Program-made: the position numbers and the translations under genes
Part shown: positions 42,025-50,662 of the stretch, in pieces
Numbering within the stretch: position 1 is the first letter of the stretch
How the letters are laid out: each line of letters opens with the position of its first letter
The notes under the pieces: generated by a model
Databases searched by the model: none
Seen by the model: the letters and a program-made list of their open reading frames with translations, nothing else
Told to the model about the DNA's origin: nothing
NCBI GenBank assembly: GCA_949298795.1
Contig: CASFXV010000005.1
Span: 1 to 64,000, forward strand
DNA from: an uncultured bacterium
GTDB lineage: Bacteria > Elusimicrobiota > Elusimicrobia > Elusimicrobiales > Elusimicrobiaceae
Length of the DNA stretch: 64,000 bases
Direction: 5' to 3'

Positions 42025-44124
42025 TTATTTGTCTTTATTTAATTTTGCCTGCGGGAAATAGTGGTATAAAATGGTTTTGTAATCCTGCCCGGCTTCTGCC
42101 CGGCCGGCGGCGCCCGTTTGGCAAAATCCCACGCCGTGCCCCCAGCCGCCGCCGTAAAAAATAAAGTTTTTCAGCTTTTTATTTTCATAATTGGGCTGCA
42201 CGATAAAATAACTGCTTCTAAGCATGCCGGGCCCTAAATTGCCGCGGATGACGTTTTCTTTATTTAAAATGACGCTGCCTTTCGTGCCTTTTACCTGTAC
42301 CCGGTTTACATAGCCGGAACGCCCGCGGCGAAGCGGAATAATGGCGGTAATGGAGCCTATATCCTTGCGGCGTTTGCGGCGGATAACTTGGCGCAGGTCT
42401 TCTTCTTCCACCACGCGGGTCCAGCGGTAAGCCGCCAGGCTGACGTGCTTATCATAACGGCTGTAAGCGTCGTGCGCGTGTTGGAGAAGGTCTTTAAAAT
42501 GATAGGGCTGTAAATGGTCAAAATCAAAATCTTTATAGTCAGACACCGGGTGCAGATATACGTGTTCAAACCAGCCCGCTTCTTTGGCGCTTTGGGTAAT
42601 GCCGCCGCAATTGGCTGAAAACACGGCTTCTATCGGTTTTTTATTGTATACCATAACTTCCCCCATGGTAGACTCTACGGACGCGTTCCCACGCTCGCTC
42701 TCCGCGCTGACGCCTTTGTAAACCTGGCAGTTTTGCGTGTCGCACAAATCATAACCGTACACTTTGTGCTTGCCCATGTGTTTTAAAGCGTAGGTGCGCG
42801 CCAGCACCGCCTGCGCGCGCAGCGCGTTAATGGGGAAAGGAATAGGCATTTCAGAAGAGATGACCCCTTCCAGGTATTCTTCCAACATCAGCACGTTGAC
42901 GGGCACCAGCGTGTTTAAAGACGTATTATGCAGTATTTCCAAATCCCCGCGGTATTCTTTATCGTCCACGCTGGCCCAGGTCATGCCGGCCCCGCTCATC
43001 AATGCGCGCACGATAATGGTGGGGGCGTCTTCGCCGGAGGGAACGTCCACCGTGACGCGTACGCCTTTTTTAAACGGGTATTTTTTGCCGGAGGGGGAAA
43101 GCAAAAAGGTTTTTCCGTCTTTTAATTCAGCGGTCCATTCTTCCTTGGCTTTGCCGCGAAGCAGTTTTTTCCCGCCGGCTAATTCTTTTACCGTAAAATC
43201 ATGGGAGGGGGAAAATTTAACCGTTTTGCGCGCGCTGGGGCGGCCGCTGGAACGGGTGCCCAGGCCGATGCGTATTTCCTGCGCGTCCTGCGGGGGCACA
43301 ATGAATTTTTTTATAAACGTGTGTCGGGTTAATTCTTTGCCGGCGGTTAATTCTTTTTCTGATTTTGTCAGCCGCGGGCGCAAATCCGCCATGGCTTTGT
43401 TAACGGAGGGCAAGTTCTTTTCTAAAGAATAAATCATGCGGTATTGGCGGTAGGCTTCGTTATAATCACCCAGTTTGGCCAGGGCGGCAGCGTAATGTTC
43501 TTTTGCTTCCAAGGCTTGATGGTCGTACGTAGACGCTTTTTTAAAATGCTGGGCCGCCTTCTGATAGTTTTTTTCTTTCTCGTACAGCAAACCCAATAAA
43601 TAGTTGGACAAGGCCCGGTGGTTTTTGCCTTTGGCGGCGGTTTGCAGATTGTACAGGGCCAGTTTGTCTTCCCCCATGCCCATTTGGGCGCGCGCCAGGT
43701 TGATATATAAAAATTCCGCCCGCCCCGGTTTGGTAACCAAAGAGGAAAGCAACATTTCCGCGGCGGAATATTGGCCGTCTGCCAGGTAGGCTTCGGCCAT
43801 AAACTCAATGACGGTCTCGTCATTTGGGTAATATCTGTGGGCGGCGCTCATAATGTCTACCGCCTGTTTGGGGCTGCCCTGTTCCATAGCGATAAAAGCG
43901 GCGTTTAAAAAAGCATCTTTATCATGAGCTTGTTTGGATATTTCCAGATATTTTTCCAAACTTTCTTTCGGTTTATAAGAAAAATACAAATCAGCCGCTT
44001 CTTTCAGCTGGGTTTGAACGTCATTGTTTTTAGTGTTATCCGGGGCGGCGTACGCGGCGGCGGCAAACAGCAAAAAGCTGGTTGTAAACACGCAAAAAGT
44101 TTTTATTTTATAGCCTAATCCCAT
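42025..44124 (-). CDS. TPR and SpoIID/LytB domain protein
   Basis: Exported protein of about 699 residues. The signal peptide (FCVFTTSFLLFAAAAYAAP) is followed by several TPR units (about 40-250). A linker (about 250-360) leads to a SpoIID-like C-terminal domain (about 400-690). Family features are LEEYLEGVISSEMP, LRAQAVLARTYAL, CQVYKG, VFSANCGG and a C-terminal GGGWGHGVGFCQTGA. SpoIID proteins act on peptidoglycan as lytic transglycosylases or amidase enhancers, and in non-sporulating Gram-negatives probably in wall remodelling. I chose the ATG at 44124, right before a signal peptide and after GGGGCGGAT. The longer reading from 44199 would overlap lipA. Confidence 0.85.
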   Translation of the reverse strand: MGLGYKIKTFCVFTTSFLLFAAAAYAAPDNTKNNDVQTQLKEAADLYFSYKPKESLEKYLEISKQAHDKDAFLNAAFIAMEQGSPKQAVDIMSAAHRYYPNDETVIEFMAEAYLADGQYSAAEMLLSSLVTKPGRAEFLYINLARAQMGMGEDKLALYNLQTAAKGKNHRALSNYLLGLLYEKEKNYQKAAQHFKKASTYDHQALEAKEHYAAALAKLGDYNEAYRQYRMIYSLEKNLPSVNKAMADLRPRLTKSEKELTAGKELTRHTFIKKFIVPPQDAQEIRIGLGTRSSGRPSARKTVKFSPSHDFTVKELAGGKKLLRGKAKEEWTAELKDGKTFLLSPSGKKYPFKKGVRVTVDVPSGEDAPTIIVRALMSGAGMTWASVDDKEYRGDLEILHNTSLNTLVPVNVLMLEEYLEGVISSEMPIPFPINALRAQAVLARTYALKHMGKHKVYGYDLCDTQNCQVYKGVSAESERGNASVESTMGEVMVYNKKPIEAVFSANCGGITQSAKEAGWFEHVYLHPVSDYKDFDFDHLQPYHFKDLLQHAHDAYSRYDKHVSLAAYRWTRVVEEEDLRQVIRRKRRKDIGSITAIIPLRRGRSGYVNRVQVKGTKGSVILNKENVIRGNLGPGMLRSSYFIVQPNYENKKLKNFIFYGGGWGHGVGFCQTGAAGRAEAGQDYKTILYHYFPQAKLNKDK

Positions 44125-44187
44125 ATCCGCCCCGTGAATGAAATTTTGTAAGATATAACGTATATTATTTTTATATTTTACAAAACT

Positions 44188-45081
44188 ATGACGCAACAAC
44201 TACCACAATGGCTTAAAGATTTAGTAGGTAAAAACAAGGCCGCCTTGCGTACGCAAACGGCTTTAAACGCACAGCATGAGCTGGATAAATGCGCCCTGCA
44301 TACGGTATGCGTGGAAGCAAAATGCCCCAACCGAGGGGAATGTTTTAACTGCGGGGACGCCACTTTTATGATTCTGGGCGACACCTGCACCCGCAACTGC
44401 CGCTTTTGCGCCGTGCGGAAGGGGTGTCCTTCTCCGGTGGACGAAGGGGAAGCCCTGCGCATTGCCCAAACGGTAAAAGACTGGAATTTGCGCTATGTGG
44501 TGCTTACCTCACCCACCCGGGACGACTTGCCGGACGGCGGCGCCGGGCATTTTGCGGCTGTCATGCGCCGGATTACCCAAATAAATCCCTCTGTACTTTG
44601 CGAGCCGCTTATCCCGGATTTTAAAGCCAACCCAGCGGACATCCAAACCGTTTTGGACGCAAAACCCGCCGTTTTGGCGCATAATATAGAAACGGTGGAG
44701 GAACTTTCCAAACAAATACGCGGGGGGGCGGATTACCGCCGTTCTTTAACCGTGTTGGAATCCGCCAAAAAACAGGCGCCGGACGTGCTGACCAAAAGCG
44801 GCATTATGGTAGGGTTAGGGGAAACGGACCTGCAAATAAAAAACGCTTTGCGGGATTTGCGTTTGGCCGGGGTGGATTTATTAACCATAGGGCAGTATTT
44901 AAGCCCGTCCGCCGCCCATCACCCGGTGGAAAGATATCCCCTGCCGCAGGAATATCAGGAATGGGAAAAATACGCCCTCTCCATTGGTTTTAAAGGGGCG
45001 GCCTGCGGCCCGCTGGTGCGCAGCAGTTACCGGGCGGGGGCCTTGTACCGCCGCGCGGTGGGCAGTTTACAGGCTAAATAG
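44188..45081 (+). CDS. lipA: Lipoyl synthase
   Basis: Radical-SAM enzyme that inserts sulfur at C6 and C8 of octanoyl-lipoyl-carrier protein. Both iron-sulfur motifs are visible. The auxiliary cluster is CX4CX5C (CVEAKCPNRGEC, about 41-52) and the SAM cluster is CX3CX2C (CTRNCRFC, about 72-79). The C-terminal serine ligand is in VRSSYRAG. The 297-residue length is typical. It is divergent from the SpoIID gene with 63 bp between starts. No lipB or lipoate-dependent dehydrogenase genes are in the window. Confidence 0.96.
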   Translation: MTQQLPQWLKDLVGKNKAALRTQTALNAQHELDKCALHTVCVEAKCPNRGECFNCGDATFMILGDTCTRNCRFCAVRKGCPSPVDEGEALRIAQTVKDWNLRYVVLTSPTRDDLPDGGAGHFAAVMRRITQINPSVLCEPLIPDFKANPADIQTVLDAKPAVLAHNIETVEELSKQIRGGADYRRSLTVLESAKKQAPDVLTKSGIMVGLGETDLQIKNALRDLRLAGVDLLTIGQYLSPSAAHHPVERYPLPQEYQEWEKYALSIGFKGAACGPLVRSSYRAGALYRRAVGSLQAK

Positions 45082-45083
45082 TA

Positions 45084-45089
45084 TATAAT
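45084..45089 (+). promoter_or_regulatory. -10 box of the 45096 gene (leaderless)
   Basis: Consensus TATAAT ends 6 nt before the ATG; no Shine-Dalgarno element. Confidence 0.45.
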
Positions 45090-45095
45090 ATACAT

Positions 45096-45464
45096 ATGAA
45101 AAGATTTTTAATAATGTTTTTTTCCTTGGGGTGGATGGCCGCCTGCGCCGGGAACCCGCCCCAGTGGTGGAACCCAAGCGGGGCCTATGGCAATGAAGGG
45201 AGTACGGCTTCCCCTGCGGCTGGGAGCACGCCTTCTTCCGTCCGGCCTGCGCCGGTACAGGAAACGCCTGTAGTGCAGGAGGAAAATATCGCTTCTTTTA
45301 TACCGGATGATTCCTACGAAGAAATGATTTTAACCCCCATGCAGGACGAAGAAACCGAAGAACCCGCCCAAGGGGCAAACGCTTCCTCTAATACCATGGA
45401 CATTACCCCTTCCGCTCCGGATGCGTCTTCAGAATTGCCTGTACCCAGCGTATTAATGGATTAA
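45096..45464 (+). CDS. Small predicted lipoprotein
   Basis: 122 residues, no known family. The N-terminal lipoprotein signal MKRFLIMFFSLGWMAACAGN has lipobox MAAC with Cys at about residue 17. The mature part starts NPPQWWNPSGAYGNEG and continues as a low-complexity Pro/Ser/Glu/Ala-rich chain without predicted fold. It starts 14 bp after lipA and has its own promoter-like box. Confidence 0.7.
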   Translation: MKRFLIMFFSLGWMAACAGNPPQWWNPSGAYGNEGSTASPAAGSTPSSVRPAPVQETPVVQEENIASFIPDDSYEEMILTPMQDEETEEPAQGANASSNTMDITPSAPDASSELPVPSVLMD

Positions 45465-45488
45465 TACTTCTTTTTAGTACGCAAAATA

Positions 45489-45521
45489 GAACCCCCCGGT
45501 TTAACTAAACCGAGGGGTTCA
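45489..45521. terminator. Hairpin, terminator-like on the minus strand
   Basis: AACCCCCCGGTTTA pairs with TAAACCGAGGGGTT. The T-rich run (TATTTT) follows on the minus strand, not clearly on the plus, so it may once have ended a minus-strand gene occupying 45569-46066. Confidence 0.6.
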
Positions 45522-45568
45522 TCTTGACGTCTCCATTATTACCTTCCTTCTTTTTTGGTTAGCGCCTC

Positions 45569-46066
45569 TTAAACATAAGGACTTACCGTTACTTTCCATT
45601 TGCCCCATTGGCCGAACCAATACATCAACCAACTGTCTGGCAAACAACCGTCAACCGCTTTACTACCGGTGCCGCCTACTTCACGGTGCAGCATGTGTAA
45701 CCCACCGCTCCTTCGGCTGAGCACGGATACAACAACCAACTACATCCGTTACGTATTTCAAGCTCCCGTTCACCCGGTACGGACGGCCGCCCGGCGGGCA
45801 CAACGTCCAACAACTATTATCATTACAGTTTCCGCTTTACAACTTCCGCTATCGGCTAAACCGACCGCCGAATCTGCAACCACGTAACTGCCATAACAAC
45901 TGCCTTTCGCCGCTTGAAATGCGTCCCGTACAGCCAAGCACTTCACAGTTTTCCGCATTTCCGCTTGTAACAGCCTTATGCCCAAGAAAAACGCCATGGG
46001 CTTTACTTCATACTTACAGTATAATAAAAAAGAAAAAAAATTCAAGGGGTATTTTGAAGCCCCCAA
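45569..46066 (-). pseudogene. Possible decayed protein gene on the minus strand
   Basis: This 690-bp gap holds no convincing intact gene. On the minus strand the same frame is open from an ATG at 46066 to 45770 (KTVKCLAVRDAFQAAKGSCYG and onward). It is interrupted by four stops, then opens again from about 45740 to 45569, ending in DSWLMYWFGQWGKWKVTVSP-Y-V. The aromatic-rich C terminus looks like a real protein end and is followed by a minus-strand terminator. The plus strand is conspicuously poor in G over this stretch. The original function is unknown. Confidence 0.35.
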
Positions 46067-46116
46067 ATTTTATTTTATGCGGCGTAGATTTGTATACTCC
46101 CCGACGTATAAAATAA

Positions 46117-46146
46117 TAAAAAGCCCCGGATTAAGCCCGGGGCGAT
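46117..46146 (-). terminator. Terminator after the 46158-46766 gene
   Basis: GCCCCGGG-type stem pairing across TTAA, followed on the minus strand by TTTTTATTATTTTA. Confidence 0.75.
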
Positions 46147-46157
46147 TGTAGGAGTTT

Positions 46158-46766
46158 TTACCACAGCCGGTAAGAACGGCCTTGCAGCGCTTGCCGGTCA
46201 AATTGCGGGTCTGAATAAACAAATTCTACGGTTTTAGAGGTTGGATTGACTATCAGGAAAATAGGCTCTTGCGCCTTAGAATCCGGGTTTACTAAACGCA
46301 AAAACACCGTTCCGTTTTCATAATGCAGCGCTTCCTGCGGCAAATAATGGGAGCTAAAATCTTTTACCGTGTGGGACGTGGACAGAAAATGATGTAAATA
46401 TTCAAAATCACTTTCCGTTAAGTTCGGCCCCAAATCCGCCGCGAATTGCACGGTAAAGACGTAGTCTTTAAATATCGGGTTTTTGTTCAACGCGGCGTTT
46501 AGCTGCCGGGCGCGGTTTAAAAATAAATCCGCCTGCGAAGAGATAGACACCTGTTTTTGCAGTTTGCGGTAAACCTCGGCAAAAGAGGGCCTTTTATGCT
46601 GCGTGTTAAAGACGGATTTTATCTTATATATAAAATCCGCGGACTGGGTTTCCTCCATAATAGATTGGGCCCAGGGGAACCACTCTAATTCTTGTTGCCC
46701 CGCCTGCAAGGCGAAAGGAAAAAAAAGCGCCGTAACCGGCACCAGAAAGATAAAGATTTTTTTCAT
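46158..46766 (-). CDS. Unknown secreted protein, paralogue of 50663-51280
   Basis: 202 residues with a signal peptide (MKKIFIFLVPVTALFFPFALQAG) and no recognised family. The body aligns by eye with the 205-residue protein at 50663-51280. NPIFKDYVFTVQFA matches NKLFKNYVLTAVVP, LTESDFEYLHHFLS matches ISREEKAFLKRFFN, and the ending VEFVYSDPQFDRQALQGRSY matches IIFNYNDPADLKSIKELNGK. Likely periplasmic. A TATAAT box about 20 nt upstream and no RBS precede the ATG. Function unknown. Confidence 0.75.
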   Translation of the reverse strand: MKKIFIFLVPVTALFFPFALQAGQQELEWFPWAQSIMEETQSADFIYKIKSVFNTQHKRPSFAEVYRKLQKQVSISSQADLFLNRARQLNAALNKNPIFKDYVFTVQFAADLGPNLTESDFEYLHHFLSTSHTVKDFSSHYLPQEALHYENGTVFLRLVNPDSKAQEPIFLIVNPTSKTVEFVYSDPQFDRQALQGRSYRLW

Positions 46767-46871
46767 AATTTTTGTAGTATGTATACATTATAAAAACTTT
46801 AAATTTCCGACGACAGGGCCCTTAGACCTATATAAGAAATAGGTCCTTTGGGTTTTTGGCGTTTTAACAAT

Positions 46872-46905
46872 GAAAAACCGCCCGCTTTAAAAACGGGCGG
46901 TTTTA
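46872..46905 (-). terminator. Terminator after glyQ-glyS
   Basis: AAACCGCCCG / CGGGCGGTTT stem with an A/T loop, T-run on the minus strand (TTTTTCATTG). Confidence 0.8.
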
Positions 46906-46921
46906 AGAATACAAGCTTTTG

Positions 46922-49000
46922 TTACAGCTTGGTAATGTCAGCCACGGTTTGCGTTAAATAGCGGCGCACCCGGGCCAACAAAGCCAAGCGGTTGTTGCGT
47001 ATGGCCGGTTCCGGCGCGTTTACCATTACGTCCGTAAAAAACCGTTCCAACGGTTCTTTAAAAGAAGCGTAGGTTTTTAGAACGGACAGGTAGTCGTCTT
47101 TCGTTTTGGCGGTATTTATGCGGCAGCCTAAAGAAGAGTCTACCTCATGGATTTGGTTGTACAAGTCTTTTTCCGCGGGGAGCTCCAGCAGGTTTTCGGT
47201 TACGTTTTCGCTTACGTCCGGTGATTTTTTAAGAATGTTGCACACCCGTTTGGCGGGTTCCAGCACGGAGGAGAACTCCTCGCCGTTTTTAACCGCTTCC
47301 AACGCGCTTACCAAAGCTTCCACTTGGGGAAGCGGCAATTCATACCAGTTGGTTACCGCATTGATGATGCCGGCGGCGTGGCCGCGCTGTTCCAGTACCA
47401 ACGCTAAACGCTGAAATAAGAAACCCGGCAACTGGCTTAAGCCCTTGTCCGGCGTGTTTTGCGGGTACTCTTTGGCGGAGGCTTCCACCAATTCTTTTAA
47501 ACTTACGTTTAGGCCTTTTTCCAGCAGAATGCGCACCACGGCAAACGCTTGGCGGCGCAAGGCGAAGGGGTCTTCGCTTCCGCTGGGGATTTGGCCTATT
47601 AAAAAATTACCGCATAAAGTGTCTATTTTGCCGGCTAAAGCCACCAAATTTCCTTCCAGCGTGGAGGGCAGGGCGGAAGAAGACGTAAGCGGCAGGTAAA
47701 AGTCCCGCATGGCGGCGGCTTCCTGCTTTTTGCCCAAGAGGGCGGCGTATTCACCGCCCATATAGCCTTGCAGTTCCGGGAATTCATACACCACGTGGCT
47801 GGTTAAATCCGCGTAAGCGTACAAGGCGGCGTATTGCACCGCCGGGCGCAGGGCCGCGTTTTGGGTTTTGTCACACAGCCAAAGGGCCAATTTTTCCGTG
47901 CGGGCGGCTTTGTCCAGCATAGAGCCTAGGCCTTCCAAAAACAATACTTGGGATAGTTTTTGCTGGAAATGTTCCAAGCCTTCCTTTTTGTCGTTCTCAA
48001 AGAAGAATACGGCGTCAGCCAAGCGGGCAGACATGACTTTTTTAAACCCGTCGCGCACTTCGTTTTGGTTGACGGAAATCCCATCCCGCACAGCGATAAA
48101 GTACGGCTGTATTTCTCCCTTGTCATTTAACACGGGGAACATTTTAATTTGTTTCTTAAGCACCGTGGTAATGAGTTCTTTGGGCAGGGTTAAAAATTTA
48201 AGGTCAAAATCTCCGCCCACGGCTACCGGGTGCTCGGTAAAATAAACGGTTTCTTTAATCAGGTCTTCGTCTAAATCCGCCTTGTAGCCGCGCACGGCCG
48301 CTTCCGCGCTGACGGTTTTTATCAGCGCTTCCCGCCGTTCCTGCGGCAGCACCAAAATAGGCTGCGGCTGGTTCTTAAGCAGGTCCACATAAGCTTGCTT
48401 ATCTGCGCTTTCTACCTTAATGGGTTTGCGCCCAAAAGAAGATAGCGGGTAGGTGTAGCGGTTGGATTGTACGCCCGCTACGGTAAATTTAATCACTTTA
48501 TCGCCGTATAAGCCAATCAGGCTTCTAATCGGGCGGCCATAGCGAAGGCCGCTTTCTTCCCACACCATGTTTTTGGCAAATTCCAGCCCGGTTACGATGC
48601 GGGTGAAAATTTCCGGCAGGAGTTTGGGGGTCTTCTCCCCTTTTATTTTGATTTTGGCGTAAATAAAGGGGCCTTTGTCCGTTTCCACAATGGATAATTT
48701 TTCCGGAGCAATGCCGTTTTTCTGCGCAAACCCCGCGCTTTGGGGGGTAAACTGGCCGTTTTCGTCTTTTAATAATTTGGCGGGCGGCCCTTTTACTTCT
48801 TTTTGCACATCGGCCGATTTTTCAGCCAAGTCTTCTATAAAAAGCACCAAACGGCGGTAGGTGCCGAAAGATTGTACGGATTTGTATTCCAGGCGTTTTT
48901 CCTGTAAAATTTGCGCCGCCAAAGTTTCCAGTTGTTTTAATGCCGGTTCCACAAAGCGGGAAGGCAAATGTTCGGTTCCAATTTCTAAAAGCGCGTTCAT
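46922..49000 (-). CDS. glyS: Glycyl-tRNA synthetase beta subunit
   Basis: Beta chain of the heterotetrameric bacterial GlyRS, giving tRNA recognition. The 692-residue length matches E. coli (689). The start MNALLEIGTEHLPSRFVEPA is family-typical. RYGRPIRSLIGLYG (about residue 153) and the HD-like region EGNLVALAGKIDTLCGNFLIG (about residue 452) with SGSEDPFALRRQAFAVVRIL are well conserved. The C-terminal anticodon-binding (DALR-like) domain is complete. It starts at the glyQ stop codon, so translation is coupled. Confidence 0.96.
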   Translation of the reverse strand: MNALLEIGTEHLPSRFVEPALKQLETLAAQILQEKRLEYKSVQSFGTYRRLVLFIEDLAEKSADVQKEVKGPPAKLLKDENGQFTPQSAGFAQKNGIAPEKLSIVETDKGPFIYAKIKIKGEKTPKLLPEIFTRIVTGLEFAKNMVWEESGLRYGRPIRSLIGLYGDKVIKFTVAGVQSNRYTYPLSSFGRKPIKVESADKQAYVDLLKNQPQPILVLPQERREALIKTVSAEAAVRGYKADLDEDLIKETVYFTEHPVAVGGDFDLKFLTLPKELITTVLKKQIKMFPVLNDKGEIQPYFIAVRDGISVNQNEVRDGFKKVMSARLADAVFFFENDKKEGLEHFQQKLSQVLFLEGLGSMLDKAARTEKLALWLCDKTQNAALRPAVQYAALYAYADLTSHVVYEFPELQGYMGGEYAALLGKKQEAAAMRDFYLPLTSSSALPSTLEGNLVALAGKIDTLCGNFLIGQIPSGSEDPFALRRQAFAVVRILLEKGLNVSLKELVEASAKEYPQNTPDKGLSQLPGFLFQRLALVLEQRGHAAGIINAVTNWYELPLPQVEALVSALEAVKNGEEFSSVLEPAKRVCNILKKSPDVSENVTENLLELPAEKDLYNQIHEVDSSLGCRINTAKTKDDYLSVLKTYASFKEPLERFFTDVMVNAPEPAIRNNRLALLARVRRYLTQTVADITKL

Positions 49001-49878
49001 TAGGCGGCCTCCTTTTCCTGGCTGGGCTCTACGCTTTGCACATAGGCTTTTGCGCAGGCTTTGGCCAAATTGCGGATTTTGGTGATGATGTTGGTGCGGT
49101 CCGACACGCTGATGGCGCCGCGGGCTTCCAGCATGTTAAAATAGTTGGAAACTTTCATGGCGTCGTCGTAAGCGGGCAGGTACAGGCCTTTTTTGCAAAG
49201 GGCGTAGCATTCATTTTCACACTCCTCAATATAGCGGCGCAGGTGGTCTATATTGCTTTCCTCAAAATAATAGTGGGAAAACTGGCGTTCGCCTTCCCAA
49301 TGTACGTCGCGGTAGGTGATTTCATCATTCCAGCGGATGTCAAACACATTGTCAATTTTTTGGCAGTACATGGCAATGCGTTCCAACCCGTAAGTAATTT
49401 CTACGGTAATGGGATTTAAGGAATATCCGGCCATATTTTGGAAATAGGTGAACTGGGTAATTTCCATGCCGTCCAGCCAAATTTCCCAGCCTACGCCCGA
49501 TGCGCCCAGCGTGGGGGACTGCCAGTCATCTTCAATCCAGCGCACGTCGTGTTCTTTAGGGTCTAAGCCCAGGGCTTTTAAAGAATTTAAATACAATTCC
49601 TGCACGTTTTCGGGTGCGGGTTTCATAATTACCTGGTATTGGTAATATTTGCCCAGGCGGTTGGGGTTTTCGCCGTAGCGGCCGTCCGCCGGGCGGCGGC
49701 AGGGTTCTATGTAGGCGCGGCGTACAGGTTTTTTGGTTAAAGACCCGAAAAAGGTTTCCGGGTTATAGGTGCCGGCGCCTTTTTCCACGTCGTAGGGCTG
49801 AACAAGGACGCAGCCTTGCTTAGTCCAATATTCGTTTAAAGCGGATATCATATCCTGAAAATTCATACCGTATTTCAT
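49000..49878 (-). CDS. glyQ: Glycyl-tRNA synthetase alpha subunit
   Basis: Catalytic alpha chain of heterotetrameric GlyRS. At 292 residues it has the signature WTKQGCVLVQPYDVEKGAGT (about 17-36), then FGSLTKKPVRRAYIEPCRRP with ADGRYGENPNRLGKYYQYQV, the class II motif 2 area. E. coli GlyQ is 303 residues. It is followed directly by glyS. TATAAT lies about 10 nt before the ATG and no strong RBS is seen, so a very short leader is possible. Confidence 0.97.
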   Translation of the reverse strand: MKYGMNFQDMISALNEYWTKQGCVLVQPYDVEKGAGTYNPETFFGSLTKKPVRRAYIEPCRRPADGRYGENPNRLGKYYQYQVIMKPAPENVQELYLNSLKALGLDPKEHDVRWIEDDWQSPTLGASGVGWEIWLDGMEITQFTYFQNMAGYSLNPITVEITYGLERIAMYCQKIDNVFDIRWNDEITYRDVHWEGERQFSHYYFEESNIDHLRRYIEECENECYALCKKGLYLPAYDDAMKVSNYFNMLEARGAISVSDRTNIITKIRNLAKACAKAYVQSVEPSQEKEAA

Positions 49879-49961
49879 AAGTAATTACATTATATAAAAT
49901 ACAAAGGCGGCGCGCTAAAGCCTTACAAGCGTAAAATAACTATTTTTTATAAAATATAATT

Positions 49962-50621
49962 ATGATTACCAGCGTTATTTTTGATATGGACGGCCTGCTT
50001 TTTAATACAGAGCCGCTTTATTTTGAGTGTTACAAAAAAGCGGCGGGGGAAAAAGGCCTTACTTTTCCGGAAGAACTGTTTGAAGCCTGCGTGGGCATCA
50101 GCCAGACGGACGCTGCACGCCTAATCCGCCACCATTTCGGCCCGGATTTTGACACCCAAGCCCTGCATGCCCGTACCTACGCCCATTTTGAAAAATACCT
50201 GCAGGACGGCGGCCCCATACACTTCCGCCCCGGGGCGAAGGAAGCAGTGGAATTTTTCCACCGCCGGGGGTTAAAACTAGCGCTGGCTTCTTCCAACATT
50301 ACGCGCTGGGCGGAACACTTTTTGAAAGTGGGGGGAATACGCCACTATTTTATGGCGGTTACCACGTCCAACGACGTTACCCACCCCAAGCCGGACCCAG
50401 AGGTTTACCTGGTTTCTGCCAAAAAACTGGGGGCGGACGTATCGCAATGCCTGGTGTTTGAAGATTCCGTAGCCGGGGCCACGGCGGCTATTTCGGCCGG
50501 AATGCGCACCTGCGTGGTGCCCCAGCTTAGGCAGCCGGACACGTTTGTGAGGCAAAACGCGTTTAAAATTTATAAATCATTAGAAGACATTTACCCGGAT
50601 ATGGACGAATTGCTTTCTTGA
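49962..50621 (+). CDS. HAD-superfamily phosphatase (beta-phosphoglucomutase-like)
   Basis: 219 residues, HAD subfamily IA. Motif I is FDMDGLLFNTEPLY (about residues 7-20, nucleophile Asp and general-acid Asp), motif II LALASSNIT (about residue 106), motif III lysine in HPKPDPEVYL and motif IV VFEDSVAGATAA. The helical cap (about 20-85) is of the beta-PGM/phosphatase type. The substrate is a small phosphorylated metabolite that cannot be named. TAAAAT ends 6 nt before the ATG without RBS. It stands alone between divergent glyQ and a convergent gene. Confidence 0.88.
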   Translation: MITSVIFDMDGLLFNTEPLYFECYKKAAGEKGLTFPEELFEACVGISQTDAARLIRHHFGPDFDTQALHARTYAHFEKYLQDGGPIHFRPGAKEAVEFFHRRGLKLALASSNITRWAEHFLKVGGIRHYFMAVTTSNDVTHPKPDPEVYLVSAKKLGADVSQCLVFEDSVAGATAAISAGMRTCVVPQLRQPDTFVRQNAFKIYKSLEDIYPDMDELLS

Positions 50622-50631
50622 TTTTTACCAA

Positions 50632-50662
50632 TAAAAAACCCCGCCGTTAAGCGGGGTTTTTA
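50632..50662. terminator. Bidirectional terminator
   Basis: AACCCCGC / GCGGGGTT stem flanked by A6 and T5, between the HAD gene (+) and the convergent secreted-protein gene (-). Confidence 0.85.

Noticed and set aside
45600-45887. Plus-strand reading frame of 95 codons in the 45.5-46.1 kb gap
   Set aside because: No RBS, no promoter and unlikely composition; better explained by the G-poor strand of a possible minus-strand remnant.
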